Origin: Siderastrea radians
Taxonomy: Eukaryota; Cnidaria; Anthozoa; Scleractinia; Rhizangiidae
NCBI GenBank assembly: GCA_964017195.1
Contig: OZ024898.1
Span: forward strand, 10,303,130 to 10,367,129
Direction: 5' to 3'
Length of the DNA stretch: 64,000 nucleotides
Both the position numbers and the translations under genes were made by a program. The notes under the pieces were generated by a model. That model ran no database searches. It worked only from the letters and a program-made list of their open reading frames with translations, and was not told the DNA's origin. Within the stretch, counting starts at the first letter, position 1, and each line of letters opens with the position of its first letter. This document shows, one piece after another, positions 20,901 through 34,614 of the stretch.

Positions 20901-22836
20901 AGTGTTGATCGGCTGTTACTTTTGTTGTGTGATCTTAGGCATCCTAGTTAGCCCCACTCTGAGGAGATTTTTGACCCTGGGAGTAAAATGCTGATTAATC
21001 CGCTTTGTAAAACCACTCTGAGAAATAAGTGGGGCGGGGAAAATAAATCGAACCCACCCACTGATATCCTATGTAAGTCAGATAATGGATTTCTAGAGAC
21101 AATTTAGGGTTTACTGCACGGATGCAAAAGCCTTTTATCAAAACATTACCCACAAATTTGAAAAGTGCTTAAACGATCAAGTACAGCCACAAGGATTTCT
21201 ATTACAGCAGTACGGGTAAGCCAGCTAAATGGCGTCGCCTCTGTAGCTTGCGATAGGAGACGTGTAACAGGACACCCAGTTCGATATCATCCCGTTACCA
21301 GCCAATGAGATTCAAGAAATATGTTAATGATATGATAACTTCAGTGACAGAGACTCAGTGATATAATATACCGTAACTACTATCTTGACTGTCACAGGAG
21401 TAGTTACTCACAGGCGATTTCAGTCCAAAACCGCGCTATAAGCTGGCAATAATTTTCTGATCTGTGACATTCATCGGTGTTAATGTGCAGAAGTCTTGGT
21501 ATTCGAATTCTCGTAAGTGGAATTAACTCTTCAAAACACGGCCACACTCGAGTTCAATTTTCTTCTCAGAAGACGACGAGTCTATCAAGTACAAACTGTA
21601 GCTGTTCGTGAGACGGGATATCACAACCTGGCTTGCGGTGAGATTTAGACCTGTTTTGAGGTGAGTTTTCAACTTTTTATGATTACGTATCCTTGCAAAT
21701 TCGCAGCGACTTGTTGTACCTGGTCCATATCTTTGCAAATCTGTGACATAGCGCGCGTGGACGTGCGTCAAAATCCGCGGCATAGCCTGGAAACGAGCTG
21801 TCTGGCTCAAAATAGCTTTTTGGAGGAAGTTGAAACCGTCTGCGCGAGGAGAAACCGAATTAGTTAGACGCGATCGGTGGCCATTTTATTTATTCATTGA
21901 GAAGCGCTTGTAACTGCCACGCAGGCTAATTGACGGAGAAAATATTTTTGAGGATTATACGACGAATATTTAAATACATGGGCACGCAGAGTTAAGATAT
22001 CAGTGGAATTTTCCTTGAGTGATATCTTGATAAACTTGAACTTTATGAAGGCGTGCGTGAGTTAAGAGCCGAGACTGATGAAAAATTTCTACTTCAGAGA
22101 AACGTCATTTTTTTTCTCCATTAGTCCAGGTCATCGGTTAGTCGCTAAAGCAATTAGAGCTTTCTTAAACCGAAATTATAACTCGACTTAATAATCAGGT
22201 TTCCGGAGTTTTACAAATTATTGTACGGATTTTTTCCTGACCTCAGAACCCTTGACATCCATAGGGTAAACACAATACCGTTATAAATTATTATTTTGTA
22301 CTGATTCCCTTTTTAGTCATACGTTCTTGTCCTATAAAATATGAAGAGAAAAGCAATTAGCCCTAATGAACGCGTAAACGTTAACTACAACCGTGTATGT
22401 ACGTCATAAATTCTTGCGTGTTCGTTAATTCGTGATCCTGTACATTTTCCGGGGGAGGGGGCGCCATGGGGGAGGGGATGGTGCAGTAATATTTTAAGTT
22501 GTAATTTTGGATTGTAATGTTCCAGTTAAAAACTAATAACACAGTCAAAGAAGATGCTGCTGAATATTTCATTTTCCTGATCATGGGAAAATGTTGCTGG
22601 ATAGCTTTTATTTGAATGGTCCCCCGTAAGGATTTCTTTCACAGACCAAAGTTTAATCTATCTTGCACAATACCACAGAAAAACACCGCTCATTTAGCTT
22701 TCATTTGAGTGGTGGTCACACTTGAGGGTTTCAACCAAATACCACATAGCCTGGTCTCTCTCTGTGAAGGAAAGTGTCATCCTTTCCACTTTTTCTCAGC
22801 TATCTTTTACGCTAGTTGTTTAACATTTTCACTTTA
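20901..22836. other. No gene seen
   Basis: No coding region or clear repeat could be supported. The open frames of 60-95 codons lack any domain. Confidence 0.4.
22595..22745 (-). repeat. Dispersed ~115-bp repeat, minus-strand copy
   Basis: Contains AGCTTTCATTTGAGTGGTGGTCACACTTGAGG and related blocks, the reverse complement of the family seen at 12160-12676. Confidence 0.6.
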
Positions 22837-23139
22837 AGCCGCGGCTACACGAGCGATGTTTTGCTTGCGATGGTGATGCGATTTTTTGGAAATTGTCGCG
22901 TCGCTAGCGCGCGGCGAAAATCACATGTGTAGCCACCCTCTGACGAAGTCCGTGATTTTGTCACAAAAAATTCAACTCATTGAATTTCTCGCGATTTTTT
23001 CCTGCGATTTTTTCATCTGTCGCATCACTTGTGCGAGGGTGGCTGCACATGCGATTTTCTTCGCGCGCTGGTGACGCGACAATTTTCAAAAAAATTGCAT
23101 CACAATCGCAAGCAAAAAATCGCTCGTGTAGCCGCGGCT
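22837..23139. mobile_element. Palindromic MITE, TTA target (Harbinger-like size)
   Basis: Begins AGCCGCGGCTACACGAGCG and ends CGCTCGTGTAGCCGCGGCT. Long inverted arms continue inward (TTGCTTGCGAT..., GCGCGCGGCGAAAATC...). TTA flanks both sides (22834-22836 and 23140-23142). A 3-bp TWA duplication is the rule for PIF/Harbinger elements, so that assignment is plausible. Confidence 0.8.
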
Positions 23140-23149
23140 TTAGAGTGAG

Positions 23150-23300
23150 CTATGGAGTCAATACGATGGTTCTAACTCTTGAGTCTGTGGATGAAATCCA
23201 ATGGTGTGACCATTCATATGAAACTTCGTCAGCAGTACTTTCACATGGTACTATTTATATTAATGTATTTTACAAAATGAAATTTGGCATTCGTCTTGAA
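23150..23300 (+). repeat. Dispersed ~115-bp repeat, plus-strand copy
   Basis: GAGTCTGTGGATGAAATCC at about 23180, followed by TGTGACCATTCATATGAAAC and a GTACTTTCACATGGTACT block. Confidence 0.7.
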
Positions 23301-25359
23301 GTTTGATTTTAACCATTCTTGGGAGCGAAAGGGTTAATGAAGTGGACATCTGACACGGGACCATGGGCTTTGTAAACTTAAAACTGTCTAAAATGAAAAA
23401 GGTAGCAATGAGACCTAAAGGTCGCAGTTCTGGCATGATGCGATATTTTTGACTTGTGGTATTTACTGTACATTCCGGGGGTACATTCCGGGTGACATTA
23501 TTTCTTGCATTGTTACGGGGGGAAGCGCTCCTCAACAATCCGTGTGGGGGTAGCTATTTGGATCTCGGATTCTCTAGGTCGTTTGCACCAAAATATTTTC
23601 ATTTTAACGTATCTCAAACCTAAACCTTAAATAACTTTTATTTCTCACGATGAAAAGTAAAAGTATACCAAAATATTTTCATTTTAACGTATCTCCAATC
23701 TGATAATTAAATACCTTTAATTTTTTTCTCGATGAAACGTAAAAAAAAGTATAACACCCTTGCTGGGGTAACAAACGCCCTAATTTAAAATAAAATGGTA
23801 GAAACCTAAACCTTATCCACCCCCCCCCCCCCCGCATTCTCCGAGGCGTCTTTACATTTCGTGATCTGTCTAAATGAATTTGTTATAATCCGTTTTCATT
23901 AACAACTAATGACGTTGACACCCGAGCTTCAAAAAAAATCCCTTCGCAATAATCAACTTCTCAGTAGAATTATACGTGTAGTTTTGGTGACGACGTAAAT
24001 CACATAGCCACCGTTTAAAGTGTCCTTCTCGGAAATCTGATGGCTTTCTGAAGTACATCACGGAGGAGTGGGATGTAAAGAGACAGCATTGTCGTGAGTT
24101 GCGCACGCGTAAGTGTTTATCTATCCCTTCTAGTGTTATTAGACATTGTTCAGTACGTGAAAGTAACTTCACGACTTTAAATTTTCAAGAACGTTTTCGC
24201 GTTTTAGTCAGTTTATGCCTATAAAAATTCGAACAACGAAGCTTTGAATTGTATGAAGCAGCTCAAGCCGTTAACGTAAACAAGTTGAGTTTGTGCCATT
24301 GTCCCTAACAGCTTTAAACTTTAAAAACTTTGGACATAGTTTTGTTGTAATTTTTAGAGTCTGCATTGGGATAAATTTCTCAGGTCTTGATCATTCAAAT
24401 AAAAGCTAACATGGGAATTACTTTCCTTTTTCTTTTGTAATTTTGCTTTTCCGAATTTTTTCCTGTGGAAACTCTAGAGATTTGTTCTGAAGTTTATCAC
24501 TCTTAGGGGATAAAGGGTCAAAGTTTTCTCATACAAATTACTTCTCTTTAAGCTCGCTTAATCTTGATTTGTTTGTGTGCATACGAAAGCAAGTATCAAA
24601 TGACAGTATTGGTGGATAATTTGCCTTTTATTTGACTATAACTGGATGAGTTTTGCCTCCATTTTACACACGCTCGTAAATTTGTAGATTTAAAACAGCA
24701 GCGTATAACTTTTTTCAACGAAGAATTTCATTCTTGCACTTGATACTATGTCTGATGTGACAGTTTATCGATGTGTCGAATTTATTAAAACGTTAATGCG
24801 GAAATCGCACAAACTATTTTATTTCCGCCAGATAGTTCAAAACTGCCTTAACGGCTCATTTGTTTTCTTTGGAAGCATATAATTGCTCAAGTGCTTTTCG
24901 TTATTTTCAATTTGTCAAACATGAACTTCAATGGGTCGATTAAAATATGACTAACTAAAAGCTAATTTTTCTAGCCCTGTAATTAAACGTAAGCAGAGAA
25001 CTGAAATCTGAGTACTTTTAATCAGGTTTAAGATACAACTTCCCTAAGATCATCTAAGCGAAGGTGAAGAATAGTAAAGTAAAAAAGAAAACAAGGACAC
25101 TTATGTTTATCCACAGAGGATTAAAAAAAACACGAAGATTGTGGTCAAAACACACGCAATAAAGAGAAGTTTCAATTCAGTTCATATTAAAGTCAATTTG
25201 CCTTTACGCAAATTTGTAGGGGAGATTACCCTTGAAGACTTAGTGTTTACTGAAGGACGTTTCTAGAGCGAGTGTTCCATTCGTGTGGTTCTTAAGATAC
25301 AATGTTATTTTACTATGTTTACTTTTTAAATTTGTTGGGATTAACTATTGGCTCCAGAA
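23301..25359. other. No gene seen; duplicated 60-bp block and degenerate repeat
   Basis: ACCAAAATATTTTCATTTTAACGTATCTC appears twice (about 23587 and 23667). A weak ~115-bp repeat copy lies at about 24340-24430. There is a C run at about 23819-23833. Nothing coding can be supported. Confidence 0.4.
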
Positions 25360-25740
25360 TCCATACTCTAGTCGTGTAATGGAGTTCTAGCTTTTGAGTT
25401 CGTGGATGAAATCCTAAAGTGTGACCATTCAACAGAAAGCTATGATAACTGAGCAGCACTTTACTGTGGTGCTGTTTGTTATGTTTTACAATTGAGTGGT
25501 TCATACTTTTTGAGTCAGTGGATGAAATCCTAGAGTGTGACCAAATGAAAGCTACTGAGCAGTACTTTCCTGTGGTGCTGTTTATTACGCTATACAAGAT
25601 AGTTTTAACTTTTGATCTACCTGTAGACCTCTTGCTGTGCCGGATGAAATACTTAATTAAGTACCATTGTGTATTGCAATGAGAGCACCTTAGCAGTACT
25701 TATTTTCCATGTGTACTCGTTTTTATTGTATATGTTAAAA
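25360..25740 (+). repeat. Dispersed ~115-bp repeat, about three tandem units
   Basis: Successive units with GTGGATGAAATCCTA, AAATGAAAGCTACTGAGCAGTACTTT and CTGTGGTGCTGTTTATTA, spaced about 115-130 bases. Confidence 0.75.
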
Positions 25741-27387
25741 AAAGAATGATGTTTAGGATGGTAATCAGGCAATGTTGATTTTGGTCGAATGCCCTTGGAT
25801 TCGAAAGGATTAGAAAGTAAATAAACATGGTGTCACAGGTATATGGAAGGATAAGAAAAATGGCCGCTATTACATTACTGGGTGGTGTATAGCTTTTTGG
25901 TTAGCCTCTGCCATGTTATTCTTTTACTAGCAATAGTCACCGACGAGCCGCAGTGGGGAGGAGACAAGGGGGTTGGGTATGTGTTGGAGGAACCGACTTG
26001 GCAGATAAGGATTACATTAGTGCACCTGAACTATTTGTTTTTTTCAAATTATGCTCCCTGTGTCTGAAAATATTGGCCACCTTTACCACTTTGTTATTTG
26101 TTTTTTTATTTTGTTCGTTTGTTTGTTTATTTTTTCTTTTTTTTTTTTTTTTGCTGCAAACTGGCTGCGGATGGTGAAATGATGAATGAAAATGAAAAAA
26201 AGAACGAAACATTGTGCCAGGTTTTACAAATTCTTCTCAGTTGTCTTGGAGAGATTGTTTTAGGGGTACTAGTTCTAATTTTTTTAACCGCACCCCCCCC
26301 CCCAAAAAAAGAAATATTCTGACATGTATGACGTAGCTCCTTTAAGTATTAGTAGCATAATGTCTGCCCTATTTCCGATGGCTGCCTGAAGTACACCGGG
26401 GAAAAACGGAAGGGAGGGAGTAACCACGAGGCGCTGGCACGAATTTTATTGTGATCTGTTCGGTTCCCAACGCCCTCCCTCCCCTCCCTCCCCTCCCGTC
26501 CCTTTCCTTTCCTGCGGCTAAATAACATTCACCATTGCACCATGTTACATAAACAGTCATGTTTTATTGTTGATACAAGTATTTATCGGAAAACATAAAC
26601 ACATAATCCAAACAAACTTCAATATAAAAGGGAAATTAAGCGTAGTTTTAAAGACCTGTAAGGACTGATTGTTGGCATTTAGCAGAGTAATCAGTTTGGA
26701 AATCTTTGAACCATGAAGTCATCCAATATCTATTTACTTGCTTTTTGTGAGTAAGTGAGAAAAACAAGGATGCAAAGTTAATCGCACGGTCAGAATGACA
26801 ACCTGCGGCACAGGGTCCAGAGGAGTTAAATTTGTACGCAAGAATTATCCTTCGTACATCTTACCATATAAAATACATAACCAAGTCATTTGATCAATAA
26901 ATATGCCCAATGCAACCTTTGTGAATCCAATTTGAACGGCTTTCTTCTCTTTCCATACGCTGTATTTCTCGATCTCGATCTCGCTTAGTATCGTCCGCCA
27001 TATTGAAAATTGCTATTAACCGCAGACCATTCTTCCTCGGTCGCCTAACACGTTGCCCGAAGGGCAACGGCTTTTCTTCGGAAAGCCTAAGAGCCTAAGA
27101 GCCCACAGTAATTTGACCAGCGGTAAAAATATAGGTAACGCGAGTAACGCAAATTCGCAGCATATTATGTCGGTTGTCTTTCGCAAGGAAAACTAAACGT
27201 TCTGCTCGAACTTCGCTCCTCTGGACCCTGTGTCTGCGGCTGTGCGGTGTAAGCTTAGGAGTTTTTGTTAACAAGCGGCACGAAGCGCATGCGTGTGTGT
27301 TTAAGCCGCCATCTTGGATTGGGAAAACCGAGAGTTACGTAGTTTTCAGTGGCGTGTGCAAGTGAAAGCAAAAAAGTTAAAAAAAAA
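25741..27387. other. No gene seen; T-, C- and A-rich runs
   Basis: Low-complexity tracts (T run near 26135-26151, C/A run near 26291-26310, CCCTCCC repeats near 26473-26500). No supported gene. Confidence 0.4.
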
Positions 27388-27582
27388 AACTCTCACCGAA
27401 CCGCACTCGTCCTATTTATAGTTTTGACTAGACCGATTCAAGACCATTGTTTGCTTGCTTTTTAGAAAAGGTCTCTTAATGAAAAGAACTCTTAATGAAG
27501 AGAACTTTTATAAAAACGCAAGCAAAGTTTGAATCGATCTAGTCAAAACTGTAAATAGGATGAGCGCGGTCCGGTGGGAGTT
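27388..27582. mobile_element. Palindromic MITE (195 bp)
   Basis: Left arm AACTCTCACCGAACCGCACT...CCTATTTATAGTTTTGACTAGA. Right arm is its inverse (CTAGTCAAAACTGTAAATAGG...GGTCCGGTGGGAGTT). The interior has ATGAAAAGAACTCTTAATGAAGAGAAC repeats. Confidence 0.75.
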
Positions 27583-30470
27583 GTTAGGGCAGAGCAGGCA
27601 AGCGGGTGATAGTTCTGCAACCTACATCGCGAATTTTTTATAATGTTCTAACCGTGTCATCGGAAGCTCCGTATAGTATTTCCGATCTTTAAGGCCCGCC
27701 AAAAAATTGTTCATTTGCTCAACACCGAGTAAAATTTTCAAGTAAACCTGGGATGCTAGTATTCGTAGACCAAACACGTAAAATTTATCGTCTAGCTGAG
27801 CAAGCCTGAAGCGAAGTAACTGTGACAAAAACCTTCACTAGACAACATGGGATGTTGAAGTGATTGCTGTTCGACCACATAGTTTCATTTTTGTCGCCAT
27901 TTTGCCACGTTAAAAAAGCGAAACAGAACTTAACCATAGTAATACAGTGTATTATCGTTGTCCCCGCGTGGCCACTTGAGATGGCGATCTATACAATTCG
28001 TTGACCAAATCGTGAGACACATGATAAAACCATTTTATTATTATAATTGTTCCAACCACGATAACCAATGATCATCTTTTCCACTACAAAATCCAACCAC
28101 GTAAGGTAACAACAGCAACAAAAATAACTTTATTTACCATTTCCATCTACTGTAGGTGACATTGCCGAAAGGACAAAATAATAAGAAAAAAATGAAATGG
28201 ACAACGAAAAAACAATAATAATGACAGTAACAATACTTATCATTCAACTTGATCAACTTGTTTTTCCCAGGGTTTTTATGGTTGAGAAAACAAAACGTAA
28301 CGTCACCGCAAATAGCTGCCCACGAGTAATGGTCTGCTCATGCGCATTACGATGCAATCTGTTTTGCTGCAATGTTCTTTTCATGCGCAATTTTGTCCTC
28401 GAATGTCAAACGTAGTAAGTTTTCCGGAGAAATCAGCGAGCGATTTTGATAGCTGTCTTGAGCATAAAAACAACGAAAACTTGAGGAAGGAAACTAAGAA
28501 CGGGTAGGTGAAAGATCAATTTTCGATCTAGAGAGCCGGCAAGTAAGTTATCTTTGAAGAATTACGAGATTAATTTGAAAAGCTACTTGCTTGCATTTGT
28601 TTATTATTTACTCAGCTTGAAAAAGACCCAGTTCAGTCGAACGTCTCCTTATGGGCACTAGTATACAGACACCTCAGTAACATAACATTATAGAGTTGAT
28701 GTTCGCCGGTGTTAATGTGTTTTTAGCCCAACTCAGGCTCATTTTCGCCCAAGCCGCAGACGAGGGTTAAATTGAGCTCTGAGAAGGGCAAAAACATATT
28801 TACGCCCAAGAACATCAAGTCTATTACTATTATAATCATTTCAGAGGGTATTGAGAAAAGAAATTATTAGCACCATAGTGAGTGACGAGTTGACTAAACC
28901 GACACGGTTTTGAGGTAAACGCCCTTGTCTAGTAAACGCCCTTTGCGAAGAGCTGGTTGAATCAGACGATCTTATCCGCAGAATTTATCCTGGAATTGAT
29001 ATCACTGTTCTAACATCGACGAAGACAGTGAAATTAAACGTATTAAACGACGATTTGGTGCTTTGGTGCTATGGATATATATTTTTTTCACATTCGTTAT
29101 ATAGCAACCTTTGAATTTAAAAAAAATTGAACCTTTCATTTAACACTTGTTTGGGCAAACATAATAAATGCCTCTCTCTATTTAACGCCGCATATCTAAT
29201 AAACGCCCCCAGAAAATCCCGAAAAGTTAATAAATGCCCTGGGCGTTTATTAGATCATTTACGGTAATAGGGTCGCTGGTTTTTCATTCCTAGGCGCCAG
29301 CCCCGGATTCAATATTTCCATTCAACACCGTTTAGAATTCGGCAAATTTGGCAGGATTACCACTCTTTTAAGTTTCTTAATCGGATTACGGACACAATTT
29401 TAAACAATTGGCAATTAATTTTAGCATTTCGATCGTTGATGCTTATACAGTAATCAAACGTGACTTACGATTAAATTATTCGATTTTCAGAAGTCCTGTG
29501 AGCCTTGTAGCAGGGCGGTGTGTTTATGCTGTTGTCTTGTCTACTTTTAAAATAGTATCCGTTTTATACTCGCACAACATCTTGGCATCGCATTTCCGTT
29601 CTTTTAGATGATTACCTCACCGAGTAGGGGCGTGCTTTGACTGTCTTATAACCTGATAATACTCTAAGCTCTTTTTAGACAGGAAAGACATTGGAAGGGT
29701 TGGGGGACGCCGATCGTCACTGATTTGTAACTTTATTTGCGACCCACTTCAGCCGCATTTAACCTAGCAAAACTAAATGTCTCCACGGCATCCACGCTTT
29801 GACAGAAATGTTGGACAAATTTTCGGTTAATTTGATTACCCTTGAGTCAATCTCGGTTCTGATGACGTATCTGACGACGCAAAAATGCAATGCATGCACC
29901 ATTCCTAATTACCCTTTTATATGATACAATTTTTTGAGTGCACTTTACATTGTTCAAGTTTTGTTTGTATAGTTAGTCTTCAGTACTCCTAAAGTTATTT
30001 GCCAAGGTATTCTCCCCCTCCCCTCCTTATCGTTGAAGACTCAAAAAAGCCCAGTTTAAACAGTGATAAAGAGGACTGTCATCAACTACACCTTATTATC
30101 GCTGACTAGTTTATAGACTGTTGTGTATACCAATATTTTACATACTTGTATGGTTTAAGCTCCTTGGAATGTTAAAGACACACTCGGGATGCCTCTAAAA
30201 TAAATTTCTCTCCTTTGGCCCATGATCAATTCACTATCATAACTTACAATTGTCGCGTTGTTGCATTCTCCACCACCACAATTTGGCAAAATTCACACGC
30301 CACAGAATTTCGTGTATTATTTTAGTCACACATTGCTATTTAATGAGTTGTATACTTTTTTCAGTAGATCATCTGGGGTAACATTGAGTTCACAAATCCA
30401 TTAATCGACGAGGAGATCAAAGCCTGTACCACTCAAGGTCTTGTAATTTGGCTAAGCTTGCGCGTGGAAA
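27583..30470. other. No gene seen upstream of Wnt-A
   Basis: Contains a degenerate AAACGCC-rich element (about 28915-29267: repeated TAAACGCCC, and GGGCGTTTATTAGATCATTTACGG at its right edge). The 2 kb before 30471 would hold the Wnt-A promoter and 5' UTR, but no definite TATA or binding site can be named. Confidence 0.4.
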
Positions 30471-33400
30471 ATGAAGCTATCCAAGTTAATATTGCTGTTT
30501 CTTGTTGGTTTCGTGTCAGAAAAGCTGGGACTCGGCATAACTGAGTAAGTATTTTTTAATTTATTTAATCTTTTTTTTTATTTACAAGTCTGTTACTTTA
30601 ATTTGCGCCTAGTCCCTTTCGATGTTCTTACCACATTTTGACGTCTTCTGTGATCTATTACTTAACATACGCACGAAAACATGGAATCTATTTGTTTTAT
30701 ATAATAAAGAAACAAATAAGTTTTTAATGATGACATAATCTATGCGTCTGTCCTCTAATAGATCATAATTGAGAACCAATCGAAATGCGTGCACAATTGA
30801 GCTTATTAAATAAATAGAAAGTGCATATAGCGCTTGAGTCCGTGGGTAACCCCCCAATGCGTGATGGCAGAACTTCCCTACGATCCTGTACAAAATGGTT
30901 ACAACTTAAGAGGCTGGAGATTAAATCCTGAAGTCTGATCATTCAAGTAAAAGCTACTGAGCACTGCTTTGCTGTGGTACTGTCTATTATGTCGTACAAG
31001 ACGGTTCTAACTTTTGGTTGTCAAAAAAAAATCCTAAAGTGTGTTCATTCAAATGAAAGCTACTCAGCAGTACCTTCCTGTGGTGCTTTTTATTATGCTG
31101 TACACAGTGGTTTTAACTTTTGAGTCTGCGGATGAAATCCCAAAGTGTGGCCATTCAAATGAAAGCTACTGAGAAGTACTTTCCAGTGGTCTGTTTATAT
31201 GCTGTACACCGGGTGGTTTAAAGTTTAGACTCTGTGGATTATGTCCCAAAGAGTGACCGTTCGAAAGAAAGCTTAAATGACCAATATTAATACTTGAAAT
31301 CAGTGTGGTGCTGTTTGTTCTTCAATGTATTACAACTGAGTTATTATTGGTTCTTCTTTCAATCCTGAGCACATTTTGGATTGAAAGGTTTAAATGCAGT
31401 TTGGTTGAAATACAAATCACATAAAGTGCTTGTGTCACTGCCATAATCACCAGTTTGGTCTAGAAAGCTCCGAACAATTAACCGTTTCCTGAGAGGACCT
31501 GAATAACATTAGATGATTCTTTTAATCTATTTTAGACCTTTGAATAGCGTTTTTAGGAAATTCATAGGTGGCCTTTAGTCTCAATTTCCCGCTATCAGAC
31601 AGTGGGAATTTACAGTAATCTCTAGCAAATTTCTTAGATTATCAGCGGATATCTTACGTTAATGCAGCTGAAATCAGACTGTTTGACTGGCGGTTTTTTG
31701 TTAAGGAAAGCACCACATTTTGCTTCACCTTTAATCGTTTCCCTTTAATAAAATGGCGGAGAATCTTTTAACTGATCTTTAATAACTTAGCCGTTTTAAT
31801 TTCACACTTTTGATTCAGTCTTTGAATGAAGGAGTTCAACTTGATGGGTATATAGAATTGATTAGTTTGCGGTCAGTCTTTCAAGTGGTATCACAACCCT
31901 GAGTAACACGACCAGTTGACAAATATCACTCGATATGCTTGCAGCCCTCTTGTGCTAATTTAGGGGATGTTTTTTTTTAACTTCCTTATGTTACTCGGGT
32001 CTCAATCTTGAGGAGTCAGAGTGAAGGCTTCTGTTTCTTTAAAGAGGAGGTTAACAGAAAACCGCACACCTCCTACTCTGACAGCCAGTTTAACCCTTTA
32101 AGCCCTTATATTAACTTGCATATTCTCCTTACTGTTCTCCATACATTTCTTATGCTATCATTTGGGAGAATTTCATTCAACATGGAGACATTTCATCTTC
32201 AGTGGTCATTTGCTTTTTTCTCGTGTCCTGAATTTTATCAAGTATTAAATGATAACGTAAGTGTAGCTCTTTTCAGTTTGTATTTGTGTTTACTTTTTTC
32301 GCACAAATTGTTCATTTTCTTCTTCTCACAGGACGCAAAGTGACTCAAAAAACATTCTTGAGCAAAAGGTGTGTTACACAATTAATGAATATTGAAATTA
32401 CATTTAGGAATTCTTAGTAACTCCAGCACTTCACAGTGAAAGGCTAGTCGCTTGGTGTTGGTTTCTCTGGTTTCTGTACGTCTCCACTCCTCAGATTATC
32501 GTCCGCATTACTCCTGACCAATAATAAATACAGTCGTTTTTTACTACAGCTCAAGACAACAAAAACAAAATCAGTGAAAAATATTTATCTTTTCCTAAAG
32601 GTAACAAACTCAAACACTTATCTTCAGTAACAAGTTTTTCAAAATTCGGAATTCAAACTACACCTAAAAATAGTCAGTGACGCCGTTGAGGCGACACTCA
32701 TCAAAATTACGCTTAATCCTATTTGTGAAATCCGATAGTTGCAGTAACCGTTTCTCTGTTTTAAAATACCATGCGGTTTCTCATGTATCTCTGCATGGTA
32801 CTTAAACAATAAGACGCTATTGTCTAAGTGTGCGTTTCTTGGCCACTTCTGGAAGAAAAATTGACAGAACTCATGTTACTAGAATTTTTGGAATGAAAAA
32901 CAACTGCAAGATATTTTGAAAGATCTTTCAACTAGATAAATTCAGATCAATTTTAATATGTGTTCAGGTATCTTAAGGCGTTACGCAACCAAAACCGCGG
33001 TCAGAAATCGTTTTCGATTTGCCCAACCCGAATGTGTAAGGGTGGCTTAAGGACTTTAAGTAATATAACTATTGTCAAGAAGGCATATAACACAGTCTAG
33101 CTATACCGCACGCAACGTATAAGACTTCGTTTCAACAGTTGGCCCTTATAGTTTTTACACGTTCCTTCTAGGCCTATCCATTGTTGTTAAGTATTGTGAA
33201 GGCTGGAGGACATCGCGGACTACAGGAATGTCAAAAACAGTTCAAAAACGAGATCTGGAACTGTACACTGGATAACAAAATCGTGTATAAAGAGCTTCCC
33301 ATCTTTGTTAAAACAACACTGCCATATGGTAAGTGCAAGTCCGCATGCCCATGGTCGCTCTTGCTTAGGTAGCACAGCCGCTAGTGAAACCACCCGGGGG

Positions 33401-34570
33401 GGGGGGGGTACTTGGAGAAGTTTTGGTGAGGGTGTGCCGCTGCGACTCTGAAACGCTTTAAGGGGTTATGTCACGCTATTTTAGAATCTTTAAAAGCTAA
33501 AAGGTGTCTTCGCATCAATTGAATTCCAAAAATAATGGTCTAGAATTGTTATTTAAGACTATCTTACGCCACTGAAACTGATTCCTGTCGTCTGTTGCTA
33601 CCGATGGCAAGGATGGAAATGGATTGCAACTTGAAAAAATTGGGCCAATTTTTTCAAGTTTTGATGCCATGTCTTCAAAAATCACCAAAAAATTTATTAT
33701 GGTTAGCTCTCCCTAATAAAATTTATTTGATATCTTCCTCATAGCTTTACAGGAGCTTTTTGTGTATGAGTAAAGGCAGGCAATGATTTTAGTACAGAAT
33801 TGATCTGAAATAGCAAAGTCCTCGTGACATAGCCCCTTTAACCTATACCAGACCACTTTCAGGTCCTTTTTGCAACCCTATTCTAGACTAGATGCCAAAA
33901 ATCCCTAGCTACCCGTATCCCAGACTAGCTATTTTCGAGCTATTTATCAGGCTCCAGTAATGTTCAAAAGTTGGATAGCGCTATCCACCGGATAAATCAC
34001 TATCAAGTGAATGAGTGTTAGGGAAACCAGTTGCGTTATCCACTGGATAGAGATTTATCCAGAAATATAACCACACAGTGCTTTAAATGGGAAGCCATCT
34101 CTCATTCAACAAACTTGTCACGATTCCAATTAGATTTCTTTTTATATTTCCGAGTTTTTGAAACCCATCTTGGACTTAATTTTTTGCACCACATATTTAT
34201 TTAATTTCCCGGTAATTGCTACCCTATTCTAGACCAAACTTCCTGATTTCTATACCCTATACCCTTCTATGCCCTTCACAACGGCACATACCTATATAGG
34301 TTATATATGGGAGTACCCCCCCCCCCTTCCCGGGTGAAACCACCCTCTATACTAAACATGCAATCCATTTACTATAGTTTCGCATGAAGGCCTGGGGACG
34401 ACGCTGCTAAACGTTTTAAAATTGCGAGGGCATAATGAGAAGCTCGAGACTTCAATATTCATACGATTAATAAGTAATCGTAATATATAGATTTAGCCAA
34501 GCCTAAAAGCGGAACTCCAATTATTATTTATTTATTATTATTTATTTTATTTATTATTATTTTATTTATT

Positions 34571-34614
<44 letters not shown>

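Noticed and set aside
26012..26322. Phe-rich and Lys-rich frames
   Set aside because: Produced by T/A homopolymers.
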